Below are positions 16,112-17,411 of a stretch of DNA of 17,411 nt, piece by piece. The notes below the pieces were generated by a model. The model ran no database searches. It was not told the origin of the DNA and saw nothing but the letters and a program-made list of their open reading frames with translations. Location: contig JASLCA010000114.1 in assembly GCA_030146225.1 (NCBI GenBank), positions 1 to 17,411 of the forward strand. The letters run 5' to 3'. Every line of letters starts with the position of its first letter. Position 1 is the stretch's first letter. This DNA is from Sphingobacterium sp. (GTDB lineage Bacteria > Bacteroidota > Bacteroidia > Sphingobacteriales > Sphingobacteriaceae). The translations under genes and the position numbers were made by a program.

Positions 16112-16124
16112 GCTAATATTTAGC
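16112..16124. promoter_or_regulatory. Short dyad upstream of the methyltransferase gene
   Basis: GCTAA-TAT-TTAGC, a 5-bp inverted repeat with a three-base centre, lies 14 bp before the methyltransferase ATG in a 117-bp AT-rich gap. It shares TTAGC with the palindrome in front of the HMA-AraC gene (15434-15445). This is a weak candidate for a shared operator and may be chance. Confidence 0.15.
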
Positions 16125-16138
16125 AGGATACAGGCTAT

Positions 16139-16804
16139 ATGGAAAACGAAGAAAAACTGAAAGAAATAGCAAAGCAGCTAGCTCAACCCAGTGGAACTAA
16201 AGGGTTGGAGATTGCAGACATGATGCAGCATACAAATGCTAACATGACGCGTCATGCTATTGAACAGCTTAAACTAGAAGCTACTGACAATGTCTTAGAG
16301 ATTGGTCATGGCAATGCAGGTCATCTGGCCGAAGTCTTTCAGAAACATCCCACTATACATTATCAAGGCTTGGAGATATCCGAGTTAATGCATGCCCAAG
16401 CCAAGGAAAAAAATGCAAGCTTTATTGCAGTAGAAAAAGCAAACTTCAGCTTATACGCAGGGAAAAGCATCCCCTATGCGCAAGCTTCCTTTGACAAAGT
16501 GTTCAGCGTAAATACCATTTATTTTTGGCAGGAGCCATTGCAAATGCTTCAAGAGATTAGCCGTGTACTAAAGACGGACGGGCTTCTTGTTTTAACTTTT
16601 GCATTAAAAAGCTTTATGAATAGCCTCCCATTTACAGCATATGGCTTCGAGCTCTACGACTTGGACATGCTAAAAAGCTTGACCAAAGGCAGCTCCTTAT
16701 CTTTGCAAGCCAGCGAAGTACAGACCGAAAGTGTCAAAAGCAAGACTGGCGAACAGGTACAGCGAGAATACATCAGCGTGCTATTCAAAAAGCTAGCAGA
16801 GTAA
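16139..16804 (+). CDS. Class I SAM-dependent methyltransferase of unknown substrate
   Basis: Cytoplasmic protein of 221 residues with a Methyltransf_11-type Rossmann fold. Motif I is NVLEIGHGNAGHLAEVF (Glu54, Gly56, Gly58, Gly61). The acidic end of strand 2 is GLEIS at about 77-81, motif II is ASFDKVFSVNTIYFW and post-motif II is LQEISRVLKTDGLLVLTF. An N-terminal helical stretch (residues 1-48) probably covers the active site. No cysteine is present, so it is not an ArsM-type enzyme with thiol metal ligands. The substrate cannot be read from the sequence. It lies between the HMA-AraC regulator and the metal ATPase on the same strand, 117 bp after the first and 124 bp before the second, so it may belong to the same regulon; gaps this wide also allow its own promoter. 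Confidence 0.88.
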   Translation: MENEEKLKEIAKQLAQPSGTKGLEIADMMQHTNANMTRHAIEQLKLEATDNVLEIGHGNAGHLAEVFQKHPTIHYQGLEISELMHAQAKEKNASFIAVEKANFSLYAGKSIPYAQASFDKVFSVNTIYFWQEPLQMLQEISRVLKTDGLLVLTFALKSFMNSLPFTAYGFELYDLDMLKSLTKGSSLSLQASEVQTESVKSKTGEQVQREYISVLFKKLAE

Positions 16805-16823
16805 AGATCGGAATGCCCGATCT
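16805..16823 (+). terminator. Small hairpin after the methyltransferase gene
   Basis: AGATCGG-AATGC-CCGATCT is a perfect 7-bp stem with a five-base loop that begins directly after the methyltransferase stop codon. No proper T-tract follows (CTCTTAG), so it would be a weak terminator at best or a transcript-end stabiliser. Confidence 0.35.
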
Positions 16824-16848
16824 CTTAGAAAAGCCTGCGCAACCCCTA

Positions 16849-16863
16849 TACAGGGTAGCTGTA
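16849..16863. promoter_or_regulatory. Dyad TACAG-N5-CTGTA upstream of the metal ATPase gene
   Basis: A 5-bp inverted repeat with a five-base spacer lies 65 bp before the ATPase ATG, where an operator could sit. It recalls the TACA/TGTA arms of copper operators bound by CopY-type repressors in Firmicutes, but the spacing differs and no CopY is present, so the likeness may be chance. Confidence 0.2.
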
Positions 16864-16928
16864 AAGAAACCTTAAACAGAAACTTAACACATTTTTACTA
16901 CGATTGTCAGAAGATTAAACGTAAGATT

Positions 16929-17411
16929 ATGAAGAAACAATATAAAGTATTAGGCATGACTTGCACTGGCTGTAAGGATACGGTTGAAAAAAAACTTAAT
17001 GCACTAGAGGGCCTTCAGGCATCGGTCAACTTAGAAAAAGGGCTCGTGGATATCAGCATGAGTTCGCATTATAGCTTAGAAGAGATGCAAGAACAGGTAG
17101 ATCCTTCAAAACATTACGAGATTGTTGAGTTAGACTCTGAAAAAACAGTTCATAAAGCAGTCGTTGAAGATTCTCCAAGCGGGACTTACATCTGTCCCAT
17201 GTACTGTGAAGGGCATGACAAGACCTATCCGCAAAAGGGAAATTGTCCTGTCTGCAATATGCATCTGGTTCCGATAGAATCCCTAAAGGATAAGCAGGCC
17301 CATAATGATCATGCAACCCTAGATAGCTTAAAGCCTGCGGACGACAATGCGGACTCTTACATCTGTCCCATGTACTGTGAAGGGCATGACAAGACCTATC
17401 CGCAAAAGGGA
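16929..17411 (+). CDS. Probable heavy-metal (copper-type) P1B ATPase, N-terminal metal-binding region only
   Basis: The frame is open from ATG 16929 to the window edge, giving the first 161 residues. Residues 1-68 are an HMA domain with the metal site GMTCTGC (Cys12, Cys15). After a linker come two Cys/His-rich modules of the heavy-metal-binding-domain kind that precede many Bacteroidota copper ATPases. The first runs from Tyr87 (YICPMYCEGHDKTYP, then NCPVCNMHLVP; Cys89, Cys93, Cys106, Cys109). The second starts at Tyr144 and is cut by the edge. The linker between them holds several Asp and His (HNDH). No membrane segment or DKTGT phosphorylation motif is in view, so the ATPase call is inferred from this domain order and from the upstream HMA-AraC regulator. 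An RND or membrane-fusion component carrying such modules is the main alternative. Confidence 0.75.
   Translation, partial: MKKQYKVLGMTCTGCKDTVEKKLNALEGLQASVNLEKGLVDISMSSHYSLEEMQEQVDPSKHYEIVELDSEKTVHKAVVEDSPSGTYICPMYCEGHDKTYPQKGNCPVCNMHLVPIESLKDKQAHNDHATLDSLKPADDNADSYICPMYCEGHDKTYPQKG
17185..17240 (+). repeat. Direct repeat, copy 1, within the metal-binding region
   Basis: These 56 bases are identical to 17356-17411. The offset is 171 bp, exactly 57 codons, so the reading frame is kept. The repeat encodes most of the YICPMYCEGHDKTYPQKG part of the metal-binding module. Confidence 0.97.
17356..17411 (+). repeat. Direct repeat, copy 2, cut by the window edge
   Basis: This is identical to 17185-17240 up to the last base of the window, so the true repeat may be longer. 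The sequence immediately before the two copies differs, which sets the left end of identity. It encodes the start of the second Cys/His-rich metal-binding module. Confidence 0.97.

Noticed and set aside
16139..16804. Arsenite methyltransferase (ArsM)
   Set aside because: ArsM enzymes need conserved cysteines to bind arsenite, and this protein has none.
17053..17316. 87-codon minus-strand frame opposite the ATPase N-terminus
   Set aside because: The plus strand encodes HMA and Cys-rich metal-binding modules in one continuous frame; the minus frame is its shadow.
17185..17411. Direct repeat as part of a mobile element or CRISPR array
   Set aside because: There are only two visible copies, and they lie inside a coding frame at a multiple of three and encode a known type of metal-binding module.

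Overview
The window looks like chromosomal DNA of a Bacteroidota bacterium, most likely a member of the Sphingobacteriaceae (Sphingobacterium or a relative). This rests on the SusC/SusD outer-membrane pair, the Bacteroidota-type lipoproteins (SusD-like, DUF5689, MetallophosN/MetallophosC phosphoesterase), the near absence of Shine-Dalgarno sequences, and the protein families seen. The genus is inferred from family resemblance, not from a marker gene.

Bases 1-14526 form one co-directional block on the + strand devoted to glycerol, glycerol-3-phosphate (G3P) and probably glycerophosphodiesters. It begins with glpD (5' end outside the window), glpK and glpF, separated by 25 and 17 bp. A 73-bp AT-rich gap with a possible promoter follows, then susC, susD and a DUF5689 lipoprotein gene, then a hairpin terminator (10094-10130). 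After it come a large calcineurin-like phosphoesterase lipoprotein, a glycerophosphodiester phosphodiesterase lipoprotein and a GlpT-type G3P:phosphate antiporter, closed by a strong bidirectional terminator (14484-14526). Read together, the block is a complete route. SusCD and the DUF5689 protein capture and import a glycerophosphate-containing substrate. The phosphodiesterase releases G3P in the periplasm and GlpT imports it. The phosphoesterase may release free glycerol, which enters through GlpF and is phosphorylated by GlpK. GlpD feeds G3P to dihydroxyacetone phosphate. I see no regulator inside the block.

Bases 14547-15263 (- strand) encode a cytoplasmic FrnE-type DsbA-family thiol oxidoreductase, convergent with glpT.

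Bases 15449-17411 (+ strand) start a heavy-metal module: a small regulator that fuses an HMA-like fold carrying a CxxC motif to an AraC-type DNA-binding domain, a class I SAM-dependent methyltransferase, and the N-terminal metal-binding region of what is probably a copper-type P1B ATPase. That last gene runs off the right edge. It has an HMA domain followed by two tandem Cys/His-rich metal-binding modules whose DNA is identical over at least 56 bp.

The most notable points are the organisation of a SusCD-based glycerophosphodiester utilisation locus, the replacement of the first NPA motif of GlpF by NCA, the extra N-terminal domain on the phosphoesterase, the HMA-AraC fusion, and the recent duplication inside the metal-binding region. 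I saw no tRNA, rRNA, CRISPR array, insertion sequence or phage gene.
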